The notes: generated by a model from the letters alone, not told the origin. A stretch of DNA of 64,000 nt from Lewinella sp. IMCC34183 (GCF_003390915.1 NZ_QMEM01000014.1:27675-91674), one strand, 5' to 3'; shown: positions 17,179 through 26,193, counted from the first letter of the stretch. Numbers and translations are program-made.

Positions 17179-17305
17179 AAATAGTACAAGTAAAGGGTAG
17201 TACGGTAGTACCGTAGCGCACGGCAATCCCGTACCGTAGTACAATAGTACCCCGCTTTTCGTTCGCGCAGGCACTGTCCACGGTGGGACCGTACTTCCGC
17301 CCCGC
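17179..17305. repeat. GTAGTAC-rich inverted repeats between der and rnhB
   Basis: The segment 17195-17252 is built from GGTAGTAC, GTACCG and their complements, and can fold on itself (for example TAGTACGGTA against TACCGTAGTA). It resembles the words seen at 15625 and 31861 and looks like non-coding repeat DNA. Confidence 0.55.
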
Positions 17306-17911
17306 CTACTCGAACAGCCGGTACTGCTTCCCGCCAGGCAGCAGGGTGAAGCTGCGCCGGTGGTGTTTCGTGGCCCCGTAAGCCTCGATGGCCGCCCGGT
17401 GGGGCCGGGTAGGATAGCCGCGGTTGGTGTTCCACGTGAACTGCGGATAGGCCGCGTGCAGGCCCATCATATGCTGGTCGCGGTGGGTCTTGGCCAGGAT
17501 GCCGGCGGCGGCGATGCTCTGGTACTTGCCGTCGCCCTTGATGACGCAGCAGTGGTCGAGGGTGGCGTGGGGCACGAAGAACTTTCCGTCGATCAGCAGG
17601 AAGTCAGGGGGTACGGAAAGCGCGTCGACGGCCCGGTGCATGGCCCGGTAGCTGGCCTGGAAGATGTTGATGCGGTCGATCTCCTGCGGACTGCAACTGG
17701 CGACGGCCCAGGCCAGGGCATCCCGCTCGATCTCCCCGCGCAGGGCGTCGCGGGCGGCTTCGTCGAGTTTTTTGCTGTCGTTGAGGCGTGGATTGTCGTA
17801 TCCCGGCGGCAGGATGACCGCCGCGGCGTAGACCGGTCCGGCCAGGCACCCCCGCCCGGCTTCGTCGCAGCCGGCTTCCAGGCGTCCATCGGTATGGTAG
17901 GGAAGTAACAA
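17306..17911 (-). CDS. rnhB: Ribonuclease HII
   Basis: Removes RNA from RNA/DNA hybrids, including misincorporated ribonucleotides. Family motifs are present: CDEAGRGCLAGPV with the two catalytic acids, NDSKKL, LLIDGKF, and KGDGKYQSIAAAGILAKTHRD split over the last active-site strand. The start is uncertain. A TTG at 17909-17911 gives 201 residues, the usual family length, and lies 23 nt after a TATCTTGG box. ATG codons at 17989 or 18013 would add a basic, poorly conserved extension that crosses that box and approaches pldA. The TTG is favoured. Confidence 0.9.
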   Translation of the reverse strand: MLLPYHTDGRLEAGCDEAGRGCLAGPVYAAAVILPPGYDNPRLNDSKKLDEAARDALRGEIERDALAWAVASCSPQEIDRINIFQASYRAMHRAVDALSVPPDFLLIDGKFFVPHATLDHCCVIKGDGKYQSIAAAGILAKTHRDQHMMGLHAAYPQFTWNTNRGYPTRPHRAAIEAYGATKHHRRSFTLLPGGKQYRLFE

Positions 17912-17934
17912 GGTCGGTAAGAGGGGGTGAGGCG

Positions 17935-17942
17935 CCAAGATA
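17935..17942 (-). promoter_or_regulatory. Possible -7 box of rnhB
   Basis: TATCTTGG on the minus strand, one base off TAnnTTTG. The same octamer stands before 47341 and 57874. It lies 23 nt before the proposed TTG start. Confidence 0.4.
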
Positions 17943-18019
17943 ATTACCTTCTCCCGCCTGGCCGGGCGGGTTCCGGGTAACAATTGCATTGCTGAGTATC
18001 GACTCCGCCCCAATTAGTT

Positions 18020-18832
18020 TCACAAACTGAACAGGTCCGCCGCACGTATCGCGTACCCGATCCGGACCGTACTCTGGAACTGCTCGTACTCCAGCAGGCT
18101 TTCGGCGTATCCCAGGTACCATTCGAGCAGGAGGTAGTGATTGCCCGGCACCTTTGGCAGCGGATTCCAGTAGAGGCGGGTCCGTACGAGGCCCCGGTCG
18201 TCCAGGTTGAGGCCCTTGTTGATGGTCAGGCGCGCATAGGCCACGTCCGGTTTGAATTCGTGGTATACGTTGAGGCCCGCCAGCCCGATGTAATCAAGGT
18301 AGTTGTGCTTCCCCACTCCATATCCCCAGAGGTACCACGCCCGCAGGTTGATTGTCGTACCACGACTTACCGGAAAGGTATAGCCCAGGGAGAGCCGGTT
18401 CAGGCTGCGGGAGGCTTTGCCCGGCAGGCCGTTGGAGGTATGGTGTACGACGAATTCAGCCCTGCCTACCGGCTGCTCATTCCCCCTGTATATAAGTTTC
18501 GAAAAGAAGGCCCCGGGCCGGTAGTTGATGTCCCGGATAGGAAACGATGTACGATACACGTCCCAGAAAGCCGTCTGGCTGTAGGTGCCATAGCAGGCGA
18601 TGCCGCTACCGAACAGGTTCCGGGTCACGCGTTGCTTGAAGCTGATCTGAAACACCGCATCACTGCCCGGCCTGTCGGCACCGCCCACTCCTGGCACCGA
18701 CGCGATAAGGAAATTGTCGCGGTACAACGAGAGGCCGGCCAACTTCTCACCGCCTAACCGATCGGCTTCCTGTCCGTAGGTGGCGTGATTCGCGCCGGCG
18801 ACCAGCAGAAACAGCAGGAGGACCGGTGTCAT
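18020..18832 (-). CDS. pldA: Outer-membrane phospholipase A (PldA-like)
   Basis: A 270-residue protein with a signal peptide (start MTPVLLLFLLVAG; an extension of 36 codons upstream looks non-coding). The PldA active-site region is recognisable: HHTSNG, then SRSLNR, placing the catalytic His, Ser and Asn as in E. coli OMPLA (HDSNG...SRSWNR). Alternating strands with YLGYAESLLEYEQ near the end match the last barrel strands of OMPLA, and the chain ends in an aromatic-containing strand. Expected to hydrolyse outer-membrane phospholipids when membrane asymmetry is lost. The closing stop is 6 bp from the longest possible rnhB start. Confidence 0.82.
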   Translation of the reverse strand: MTPVLLLFLLVAGANHATYGQEADRLGGEKLAGLSLYRDNFLIASVPGVGGADRPGSDAVFQISFKQRVTRNLFGSGIACYGTYSQTAFWDVYRTSFPIRDINYRPGAFFSKLIYRGNEQPVGRAEFVVHHTSNGLPGKASRSLNRLSLGYTFPVSRGTTINLRAWYLWGYGVGKHNYLDYIGLAGLNVYHEFKPDVAYARLTINKGLNLDDRGLVRTRLYWNPLPKVPGNHYLLLEWYLGYAESLLEYEQFQSTVRIGYAIRAADLFSL

Positions 18833-19011
18833 CCGGCGGTAACGGGCGAAAGAAGTCACGTACTGAAATTGGGCGGATGGGCTACCGGCAGGGCAATTGC
18901 GTACGCACCGTTCGTCGGGATACGTGGCGCAGACGGCCACCCCCGCCAGCGGTTGCGCTACCGGCCTAAACTGTAAACATAGTACGTTCCAGTCTTTTTG
19001 CCCGGTATAGC

Positions 19012-19641
19012 TTCCTTACCACCGGGGGCTACGCCTGGCGGCTTACTTCCTTCGTCCCGCAGCACGTGCCTGCCCTCGTCGACAAGATCGGCCGGGACCG
19101 CTTCGTGCAGCGGCTCGACGGTGGCTTCCGCATCAGCAGTTCCTGGTGCTACAACGCACCCAACGCACTGTACTGGGACTACCCCGTTATTCAGGGCAAC
19201 CAGCAGTCGATGCATTTCAGCTGGGCCGGCAAACCCTGGCTCACCCAGCGGTGGAACCGCGACATCGTGGACCGCTACTACGGCTTCGGCGGTTCCAACG
19301 CCTGCCTGGGCGACGAGGACCAGGGGCAAAGGAGCGCCTGGTTCATACTGTCGGCGGTGGACCTCTTCCAAACCGATGGCGGCCCGGCCACGGAACCCGT
19401 GTACGAGATCGGCAGTCCGCTATTCGAGCGGGTCGTCATCAACCGGGGAGAGCGCTACGGCCGGGGCACGACCTTCACGATCGTGGCCGGGCACACTTCC
19501 TTTGAGAACAAGTACGTACAGTCGGCCACGCTGAACGGGAAAGCATTGGAGACCTTCTGGTTCCCGGCGCGAAAGGCTGCTGGAAGGGGGGCGGGAAACT
19601 ACGGTTGATCATCGGGGGCGGAGCCTAATGAGCAATGGGGG
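19012..19641 (+). pseudogene. Remnant of a GH92 alpha-mannosidase (C-terminal part only)
   Basis: The frame reads TGGYAWRLTSFVPQHV and continues through AGKPWLTQRWN, DEDQGQRSAWF, YEIGSPLFERVVI and ENKYVQSATLNG. These are landmarks of the C-terminal third of GH92 exo-mannosidases (EGNAWQYTWFVPHD, AGKPWKTQ, DxGQMSAWYV, YxIGSPLFDK, YIQSATLNG). An in-frame stop at 18967 cuts it off, so about 500 N-terminal residues are missing. At the end, the frame breaks near G-runs at 19586-19591 and 19614-19618; the family's final LIIG and AEPNEQWG are still readable in other frames up to 19641. Truncation plus frameshifts indicate decay. A residual open frame from GTG 19066 to 19608 (180 codons) could be miscalled as a gene. 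Confidence 0.85.
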
Positions 19642-19664
19642 TTTGAGCGGGCTGCCCTGAGCTT

Positions 19665-19742
19665 CGCAGCCAGAGGCTGCATCGTACTACCGCAGTCGGG
19701 AGACCGCATCTTACTGCACGGTTGGAAACCGCATTTTACTTG
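19665..19742. repeat. Three tandem 26-bp imperfect repeats
   Basis: Units at 19665-19690, 19691-19716 and 19717-19742 have exactly 26-bp periodicity. Each starts with a short inverted repeat (for example GCAGCCAGAGGCTGC) and ends in GCAT followed by a TACT-type tail. The last unit overlaps the stop codon of the propeller gene. Confidence 0.7.
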
Positions 19743-20635
19743 GCCTGCGCGTAGTCGAAGCGATAGAGTGTAGGCGCTCCATTCTTCCCCTCGTTGGAGA
19801 TGAACATCGTTCCGTCGTCCAGGAAGGTGATGCCTTCCGGTTGCTCGAATCGGCGTTCGCTGAGGGGGTAGATGCCCTTGACTTCCTCGGTCCGGTCGAA
19901 GACGTACAGCAGGTGATCCTTGGAGGACAACACGTAGATATCGTCCGTAAGGGGATGTACCGCGATCGCAGAGGGATTGATACTGGCGTCTCCATCCCAC
20001 TGTCCGGTCTCGGCCTTCAGGGCCCGGCCAATGGCGGAAGCGGTAAAGGCCAGAACGGGATCCGGAGCTACTTCCTTCGTATCCAGGTCAAAGGCGTAGA
20101 CGACCTTGGCTTCCTTATATCGGTCATCTTTCGGTCTGCTCTTGCCCGCGATCAGCAGGCGATGGTGGGCCGGATCGTAGGCCAACCCCTCGCTGTTTTT
20201 CACGGGTATTCCTGTATCGTAGGTGGTCACGTGAAAATCCTCCCCGGCAAAGTCGTCGATCTCGAACAGCTTACCGTCACTACGCAGCGCGTACAGCCGG
20301 TCCCCCACCCGCGTTATGCCTTCGTAGTCGCCCACGTCGGAGAAGGGCAGCTCGCGTACGATTCTTCTCTCTTCCAGGCCATAAAAGAAAACTACCCCCA
20401 GCTCATCCTGTACGCAGGCGAGGGTGCGGTCGTCGACGTCCGTCAGGCCGGACACCTCGATCAGGATATCCGCCAATTCATCCGACTTATCCGGACGCTC
20501 CAGGGAATACCCCGGGAGCTTCGGTTGGCTTTTAGGCTGCGTAGATTGGCGTACCATGGAAAAGGCAAGCACGGCGAAGGTGGCCAGCACGAGTGCAACG
20601 GCGAACAGGGGTTTCAATAAATATTTCATAATCAT
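19736..20635 (-). CDS. SdiA-regulated-like beta-propeller membrane-anchored protein
   Basis: A 299-residue protein with an N-terminal signal anchor (about 5-24). The rest is repeated beta strands with SGLTDVDDRTL, NSEGLAYDPAHHRLLIAGKSR, INPSAIAVHPLTDDIYVLSS and FEQPEGITFLDDGTMFISNEG. These are blade motifs of the SdiA-regulated (YjiK-like) propeller family, related to SMP-30/NHL propellers. Function is unknown in most members. Start options are ATG 20635 or ATG 20629, two codons apart. It lies 29 bp after the PepSY-like gene and probably belongs to the same transcript as the upstream two-component pair. Confidence 0.82.
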   Translation of the reverse strand: MIMKYLLKPLFAVALVLATFAVLAFSMVRQSTQPKSQPKLPGYSLERPDKSDELADILIEVSGLTDVDDRTLACVQDELGVVFFYGLEERRIVRELPFSDVGDYEGITRVGDRLYALRSDGKLFEIDDFAGEDFHVTTYDTGIPVKNSEGLAYDPAHHRLLIAGKSRPKDDRYKEAKVVYAFDLDTKEVAPDPVLAFTASAIGRALKAETGQWDGDASINPSAIAVHPLTDDIYVLSSKDHLLYVFDRTEEVKGIYPLSERRFEQPEGITFLDDGTMFISNEGKNGAPTLYRFDYAQAK

Positions 20636-20664
20636 GGTTTTAGTGATTGGAGTAGGGGTGCGCT

Positions 20665-21135
20665 TTAGTCTTCCACTTTTGAGAGGAGGCGGCCGTCGGC
20701 GGTGAAGGTGACTACCCAATCTTCTTTTAGCAGGGCCTCCAGGTCCATCTGGTAGCTTTCTCCTTCGGGCGTGACCACCCGTTTCGCGTCGTCGATAGTA
20801 TAGCCGGCAAAGTCGGCGGCCACAGTCCGGCGTACGGCGGCCGGAAGCTCCGCGGTCGAAATGTCTACTTCCTCCCGCCGGATGTTCACGTACGCGTCGT
20901 ACCATATTTCGTGGTCGACGCCTTCGGCCGTTTCGAATTCAACCTGGTACAGTTCGCCGTCTCGCTCCCACTCCACATCGGTCGATTTCGGGTAGGCCGC
21001 GCCAAAGTTGTTCTTGATCACGGAGGGCACCCCTTGGCTTGCGGATGACTGCCCGAACAGGTGACCGAAGGAGAAAGGGCGAGAAGGGCAAGTATGGATT
21101 GTCGCTTGCGCATGGGGCAGTAGCATTACGGGCAC
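20665..21135 (-). CDS. PepSY-like periplasmic protein with an apparent frameshift in its signal peptide
   Basis: The mature part (from about SVIKNNFGAAYPK) has two PepSY-like repeats typical of Bacteroidota PepSY-like proteins, including STDVEWERDGELYQVEF and YEVD/YQMDLE strands. The N-terminus of this frame (MPVMLLPHAQATIH...) is not a signal peptide. In another frame an ATG at 21111-21113 gives MRKRQSILALLALS, a classic signal start, which joins the mature frame if 2 nt near 21066-21078 are removed. The gene may therefore be broken, or the sequence may carry an error there. Context: downstream of a response regulator/kinase pair, a common setting for this family. Confidence 0.72.
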   Translation of the reverse strand: MPVMLLPHAQATIHTCPSRPFSFGHLFGQSSASQGVPSVIKNNFGAAYPKSTDVEWERDGELYQVEFETAEGVDHEIWYDAYVNIRREEVDISTAELPAAVRRTVAADFAGYTIDDAKRVVTPEGESYQMDLEALLKEDWVVTFTADGRLLSKVED

Positions 21136-21228
21136 CCGGCCGGCAGACCGGTAGGGTACCCCGATGAGTAACTACCACCAAGTTGGGGGGTGAATCTGGA
21201 AGAAAGTGGGAAGACAGACCACAAGCCG

Positions 21229-22506
21229 CTACTTCTCCCTGCCACCAAAGCGGACGCAGAACACCTGCTCTCCGGTGTACCGATAGGCGACACGGAAGCC
21301 GTACAGATCGGCAATAGCCCGTACCATAGCCAGGCCCAATCCGCTGCTCTTTCGGGAACTGCTTTCCCGGTAAAAGCGGTTGAACACTTTATCGACAGCC
21401 AGCTCCCCACCCGCTGAGGTGTTTTGTACGGTCAAAGCTTCCGAAGCGAAGATCAGCTGAATGCGCCCCCCCGCGTGGTTGTGAAAGATGGCGTTGCGGA
21501 TCAGGTTAGCGACCAGAATGTAGGCCAGGTGGGGGTCCATTTCCACCACGATTTCGACGCCCCCCGCGTAGTCGAGGTCAATGTTGCGGTGCGCCAGTAA
21601 TTCTTCGAGTTCATTGCATACGCGGCGCACCACCCTGTTCACGGAGACCGGCTGGTTGTCAAAAAACTGCTTGTTTTCGATCTTGCTGAGCAAGAGGAGC
21701 GACTGGCTCAGCCGTATCAGTTGGGAAGTAGTCTTCATTACCTGACCGACGGCCGCGGCATCCTCCTCCGACAACCGGCCGCCCTCCAGCAACAGTTCCA
21801 GTTTGTTATGAATGACCGCCAGCGGCGTCTGTAATTCGTGCGAGGCATTCTCGTTGAAGCGCTTCTGGTTGCGGTACACTTCCCGGCTGTGCCCGATCAG
21901 GGCATCCGCGGATCGCTTGAGCTCAAGAAATTCCTCCGTATCGGTATTCATTCCGGTAAGCGGCCCACCGTGATCCAGCCGGAAGGCCTTCAACTGGCCC
22001 ATGTAGCGATAGAAAGGTTGCCAAAGTTTTTTCAGCGCGAGGTTATTGATCAGCGCAATACTGACCAGCAACAGTAAATAGAGCAGCAGCACCGACCAGA
22101 GGAGGTTTTCGATCTGGTCGTCCTCCTCCACCATCGAATTAATGACCTTCAGCTCGTAATACCGGTCGTCGAGTTCAAAGGCCGTAGTCAGCATACGCAC
22201 CGGCTCCAGGTCCTCCTCGTTGAGCATATACATGAGGGTATCCTGGTACAGGTCGGTGACGCGTAGCGCGGCCGGGCGCGGCATTTCCCGGATCGCGTAA
22301 TTCCCCTCTTCGAATTCTCTGCGGTTGAGGATGGAAGCATCTTCCCGGGCTTTGGTGATGATCAGCAGTTTGGAGTTATCCAACCCGTCGTCGATGCTGT
22401 CGTACACCTCATCGAGCATGCTGAAATAAAATACGACTGCCCAGGCACTGATCAGGACAAATAGTGGTACGAATAGGTACAGCAGGGACTGGTTAAGCAG
22501 CTTCAT
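21229..22506 (-). CDS. Two-component sensor histidine kinase
   Basis: A 425-residue membrane kinase. TM1 (about 8-29) and TM2 (about 136-155) bracket a periplasmic domain of about 105 residues with no recognised ligand fold. HisKA follows with phospho-acceptor His223 in ASHELQTPLA. The ATPase domain shows the N box NLIRNAIFHN, the F box FNRFYR and the G2 box SSGLGLAMV; the G1 position reads QNTSAGG rather than DxGxG, a variant common in this Bacteroidota subgroup. Its start overlaps the regulator's stop by 4 bp, so they are translationally coupled. Confidence 0.93.
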   Translation of the reverse strand: MKLLNQSLLYLFVPLFVLISAWAVVFYFSMLDEVYDSIDDGLDNSKLLIITKAREDASILNRREFEEGNYAIREMPRPAALRVTDLYQDTLMYMLNEEDLEPVRMLTTAFELDDRYYELKVINSMVEEDDQIENLLWSVLLLYLLLLVSIALINNLALKKLWQPFYRYMGQLKAFRLDHGGPLTGMNTDTEEFLELKRSADALIGHSREVYRNQKRFNENASHELQTPLAVIHNKLELLLEGGRLSEEDAAAVGQVMKTTSQLIRLSQSLLLLSKIENKQFFDNQPVSVNRVVRRVCNELEELLAHRNIDLDYAGGVEIVVEMDPHLAYILVANLIRNAIFHNHAGGRIQLIFASEALTVQNTSAGGELAVDKVFNRFYRESSSRKSSGLGLAMVRAIADLYGFRVAYRYTGEQVFCVRFGGREK

Positions 22507-23180
22507 CGATGAATCAGCTTGTACCCAACCCCATACACGGTCTGGATCCTGACTGCGGCGGCCCCCTGTTTCAGTTTCCGACGAATATTCTTGATCTGGC
22601 TATAGATAAAATCAAAATTATCGGACTGGTCGATATGGTCACCCCACACGTATTCCGCCAGCGCAGTACGGGTCACCAGCCGGTTCGGATTTAGCAAGAA
22701 ATACTGGAGCGTGTCAAACTCCTTGCGATTGAGATCTGTCGGTCGATCGCCGATAAACACCAGCCTGTTGTCCAGATCCATGCGCACGTTGGCCCACGCC
22801 ACCTCTTCCTTACCGCCAAGCGTATTCCGCCGCAGTACGGCCTTGACGCGGGCGTTAAGCTCCGCAAGGTGAAAGGGCTTGGTGAGGTAATCGTCGGCCC
22901 CGAGTGCCAGGCCCCGGACTTTGTCCTCCACGGAATTTTTGGCCGAAATGACAATTACGTTCTCCGATTTGCCGGCCTGCTGCAGTTCCTCCAACAGATC
23001 CAGCCCGCTACCGTGGGGCAGCATAATATCCAGGAGGATGCAGTCATAGGCATATACGAATACCTTCTCCGAAGCTACGTGAAAGTCCTCCGCGGTTTCC
23101 ACCAGGAAGCCTTCCTTTTTCAGGGACGCCCTGATCGCCTCGCGCAAGCCCTGCTCGTCTTCCACTACTAGGATCTTCAT
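22503..23180 (-). CDS. OmpR-family response regulator
   Basis: A 225-residue regulator. The receiver domain carries acidic residues ED at 7-8, phospho-acceptor Asp51 in LLDIMLP, and Lys in TKPFH. The C-terminal winged helix (about 130-225) has RKEFDTLQYFLLNPN and YVWG...IYSQIKNIRRKL, as in OmpR/PhoB DNA-binding domains. First gene of a minus-strand set: regulator, kinase, PepSY-like protein, propeller protein. The two downstream envelope proteins are candidate targets or accessory sensors. Confidence 0.95.
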   Translation of the reverse strand: MKILVVEDEQGLREAIRASLKKEGFLVETAEDFHVASEKVFVYAYDCILLDIMLPHGSGLDLLEELQQAGKSENVIVISAKNSVEDKVRGLALGADDYLTKPFHLAELNARVKAVLRRNTLGGKEEVAWANVRMDLDNRLVFIGDRPTDLNRKEFDTLQYFLLNPNRLVTRTALAEYVWGDHIDQSDNFDFIYSQIKNIRRKLKQGAAAVRIQTVYGVGYKLIHR

Positions 23181-23288
23181 CCGCCCAATGTAGCGGCCAA
23201 AGCTGGAAAGAATTGGGAACGGGAGTCACCCCGGGGATTCCGCTGGGGCGACGGCAACCGGCCGGACGCATCAGCTTGCCGCCCGGCG

Positions 23289-24845
23289 CTAGCGCGTACG
23301 CAACCGTATGACCGGACAGACAATCTCCTCCAGGCTGATACCGCCGTGCTGGAAGGTATCCCGGTAGTAGTTGTTATAGTAGTTGTAGCTGTTCGGATAG
23401 AGGAAGAACTTATCCTCCTTGGCAAAAATGTAGCTGCTGCTCAGGTTGGGGCGGGGCAGTTTGCCTTCCTTGGGCTCGCGGACCTCGAGTACGTCCTTCT
23501 CTTCGTACTGCAGGTTCCGACCGAGCTTGTAGCGCAGGTTCGTGCTCGTGTCGCGGTCACCGACGACCCGGCTGGGGGTATTGACGCGGATGGTACCGTG
23601 GTCGGTAGTGATGATCAGGGTGATGTCGCGCTCGGCCAGGCGGCGCAGCGTGGCCCACAGCGGACTATTCTCGAACCAGCTGCGGGTGAGGCTGCGGTAG
23701 GCCTTCTCGTCGCCGGCCAGTTCCTTGAGGACCTCCATCTCGGTGCGGGCGTGGCTGAGCATGTCGATGAAGTTGTAGACGATGACGCTGAAGTCGTTGT
23801 TGAGGAAGTCCAGCGCGCGGTCCTGCATCTGCCGGGCGAAGTTGGTACGCGTCACCTTGGTGTACTCCCACTTGACATCGCCGCGCCGCATGAGCCGCTC
23901 GATCTGTTTGCCGAGGAAATCGGCCTCGTGGTTGTTCTTTCCGCCCTCGTCGTTTTCGTTAACCCACCACTGTTTGTAGTGCTTCTCGATCTCGGCGGGC
24001 CACATGCCGGCGAAGATGGCATTGCGGCTGTACTGGGTGGCGGTAGGCAGAATGCTGTAGAAGTAATCCTCCTCCTCGATGCGGTACAGCTCGGCCAGGT
24101 AAGGCTCGATCACCTTCCACTGGTCGTAGCGCATATTGTCGAGCAGCACCATAACGGTGGGCCGCTCCTTATTGACGTGGGGAAAGACCTTCTCGCGCAT
24201 CAGGTTGTGCGACATGATAGGCGCTTCCTTACCGGCTACCCAGTCCAGGTAGTTACGCTCCACGTATTTCGAGAATTCGGCGTTCGCCTCCCGCTTCTGG
24301 ACGGCGAGGATCTCGCCCATCTGGTCGCTGTTGCTCTCGTCGAGCTTCAGTTCCCAGTTGATGATCTTCTTGTACATATCGACCCACTCCTCCTTGTCGA
24401 GTCCGCTGTTGATCTGCATGAGGAGCTGGCGGAAGTCCTGCTGGTAGTCGCTCGTGGTCTTTTCGCGGACCAACCGCTTCTCGTCGACGATCTTCTTCAG
24501 GGTAAGCAAAATCTGGGAGGGATTGACCGGCTTGATCAGGTAGTCCGCGATCTGACTCCCGATGGCCTGCTCCATGACGTCCTCGGCCTCGTTCTTGGTG
24601 ATCATCACGACCGGAATGGACGGTTGCAGGTCCTTGATCCGGGCCAGGGTGTCGAGTCCGGTGAGGCCGGGCATGCTCTCATCCAGGAAAATGATGTCGA
24701 TATCCTTATCGCTTTCTACTTCTTCCAGCGCATCGTGTCCATTGGTCACCGTTACGACTTCGTAGCCCTTTTTCTTGAGAAATAACATTTGCGGCTTGAA
24801 AAGGTCGATTTCGTCGTCGGCCCAGAGGATCTTGATGCTGTCCAT
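23289..24845 (-). CDS. porX: Type IX secretion response regulator PorX (receiver plus PglZ domain)
   Basis: A 518-residue protein matching PorX in length and architecture. The receiver domain (1-120) begins MDSIKILWADDEID, with phospho-acceptor Asp55 in FLDESMPG and Lys in IKPVNP. A helical linker (about 125-225) leads to a PglZ alkaline-phosphatase-fold domain with VMVLLDNMRYDQW, PTATQYSRNA (Thr270 at the expected catalytic position) and TTDHGT near the metal site. PorX with the kinase PorY controls type IX secretion gene expression and hydrolyses oligonucleotides in studied species. The start at 24845 is set by the conserved N-terminus. No PorY is adjacent; porZ is 22 kb away. Confidence 0.95.
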   Translation of the reverse strand: MDSIKILWADDEIDLFKPQMLFLKKKGYEVVTVTNGHDALEEVESDKDIDIIFLDESMPGLTGLDTLARIKDLQPSIPVVMITKNEAEDVMEQAIGSQIADYLIKPVNPSQILLTLKKIVDEKRLVREKTTSDYQQDFRQLLMQINSGLDKEEWVDMYKKIINWELKLDESNSDQMGEILAVQKREANAEFSKYVERNYLDWVAGKEAPIMSHNLMREKVFPHVNKERPTVMVLLDNMRYDQWKVIEPYLAELYRIEEEDYFYSILPTATQYSRNAIFAGMWPAEIEKHYKQWWVNENDEGGKNNHEADFLGKQIERLMRRGDVKWEYTKVTRTNFARQMQDRALDFLNNDFSVIVYNFIDMLSHARTEMEVLKELAGDEKAYRSLTRSWFENSPLWATLRRLAERDITLIITTDHGTIRVNTPSRVVGDRDTSTNLRYKLGRNLQYEEKDVLEVREPKEGKLPRPNLSSSYIFAKEDKFFLYPNSYNYYNNYYRDTFQHGGISLEEIVCPVIRLRTR

Positions 24846-25006
24846 AAATGGTTGGTTTGTTGGTAGAAAGAGAAATGCTTGTACGCTTAACGGCGGGCCG
24901 GGGTTTATAGTGCCGGCCGCATAGCCCCGTAGGGAGGCCTCAACGACTACCGGGGTTGGCAGCCCCCTTTTGTATGGCTCGAACAATCATTGTCCTTACA
25001 ATCGTT

Positions 25007-25014
25007 TACTTTTG
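25007..25014 (+). promoter_or_regulatory. -7 box of the M42 peptidase gene
   Basis: TACTTTTG, a full TAnnTTTG match, 18 nt before the ATG at 25033. It lies inside a longer in-frame extension, which argues for the later start. Confidence 0.55.
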
Positions 25015-25032
25015 CATCGAGAAACGCTGTGT

Positions 25033-26139
25033 ATGCAAAACTTCGAGCTCCTTAAACAAATTTGCGAAGCCCCCGGTGTGTCCGGCTTCGAGCGGCGTAT
25101 CCGCAACCGGATCCTGGCCGAGCTCCGTGATCTGGCCGATGAGGTATCCGTCGATAATATGGGCAACGTCATCGCCCTGAAGCGGGGGCGCGAGCAAAAG
25201 CGCGTGATGGTCGCGGCCCACATGGACGAGATCGGCTTCATCGTCAACCACGTCGACGAGAAAGGATTCGTGCGGTTCCTGCCGCTCGGTGGTTTCGACC
25301 CCAAGACACTTACCGCCCAGCGCGTAGTTGTTCACGGCCGCCGCGACGTACTCGGGGTCATGAGCAGCAAGCCGATCCACATCATGAAGCAGGAGGAACG
25401 GACCAAGGTAGTCCCCATCTCAGACTACTTCATCGATCTCGGCCTGCCCAAGGAAAACGTGGACGAGCTGGTATCCGTCGGCGACCCCATCACCCGCGAA
25501 CGCGACCTGACCGAGATCGGAAACTGCGTAACCGGCAAGTCGCTGGACAACCGGGTCTCCGTATTCATCCTGCTGGAAACCCTCCGGCGGTTCCAGGACC
25601 GGGAGCTGCCCTACGACCTCTACGCCACCTTCACCGTACAGGAAGAGGTGGGCCTGCGGGGTGCCATGGGCAGCGTGGGCAGCATCGATCCCGATTTCGG
25701 CTTCGGGCTGGACGTTACCATCGCCTACGACGTGCCGGGCAGCTCGGCGCGCGAGAACGTTACTTGCCTCGGCGAGGGGGCGGCCATCAAGGTGCTCGAC
25801 GGCTCCGTGATCTCCGACTACCGCATGGTCAACTACCTCAAGGAAACGGCGAAGCGCGAGGGCATCCCCGCCCAGCTCGAACTGTTGCCCGCCGGCGGCA
25901 CCGACACCGCCGCCCTGCAGCGGTACGGCAAGCAGAGCAGCATCGCCGGGGCCATCTCCATTCCCCTGCGGAACATGCACCAGGTCACCGAGATGGCCAG
26001 CAAGCAGGACATCGAGCACTGTATCGACCTGCTCGTCGCCGGCCTCGCCGGCCTGGACAACTACGATTGGGACTTCACGGCGGCGCACGGCGACGGGGAC
26101 CATCCCGACCGCAAACAGGACTCTTTCGACTGGATGTAA
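25033..26139 (+). CDS. M42-family aminopeptidase (FrvX/glutamyl aminopeptidase type)
   Basis: A 368-residue co-catalytic metallopeptidase, usually a dodecameric cytoplasmic shell that trims peptides. Metal and catalytic residues are visible in AAHMDEIGF (His), GKSLDNRVS (bridging Asp), QEEVGLRGA (catalytic and ligand Glu), GLDVTIAYDVPG (Asp) and SIPLRNMHQ (His). The start at 25033 gives the family N-terminus MQNFELLKQICEAPGVSG; the extension upstream crosses the promoter. It is divergent from porX across 187 bp. Confidence 0.93.
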   Translation: MQNFELLKQICEAPGVSGFERRIRNRILAELRDLADEVSVDNMGNVIALKRGREQKRVMVAAHMDEIGFIVNHVDEKGFVRFLPLGGFDPKTLTAQRVVVHGRRDVLGVMSSKPIHIMKQEERTKVVPISDYFIDLGLPKENVDELVSVGDPITRERDLTEIGNCVTGKSLDNRVSVFILLETLRRFQDRELPYDLYATFTVQEEVGLRGAMGSVGSIDPDFGFGLDVTIAYDVPGSSARENVTCLGEGAAIKVLDGSVISDYRMVNYLKETAKREGIPAQLELLPAGGTDTAALQRYGKQSSIAGAISIPLRNMHQVTEMASKQDIEHCIDLLVAGLAGLDNYDWDFTAAHGDGDHPDRKQDSFDWM

Positions 26140-26193
26140 AAACTCCTACTTTGTTGGCGAAAGGACGAGCCGGGGCCGCCCCCTAATAATTAG

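Noticed and set aside
23346..24785. 479-codon plus-strand frame opposite porX
   Set aside because: Antisense shadow of porX with repetitive Leu/Val/Asp/His composition.
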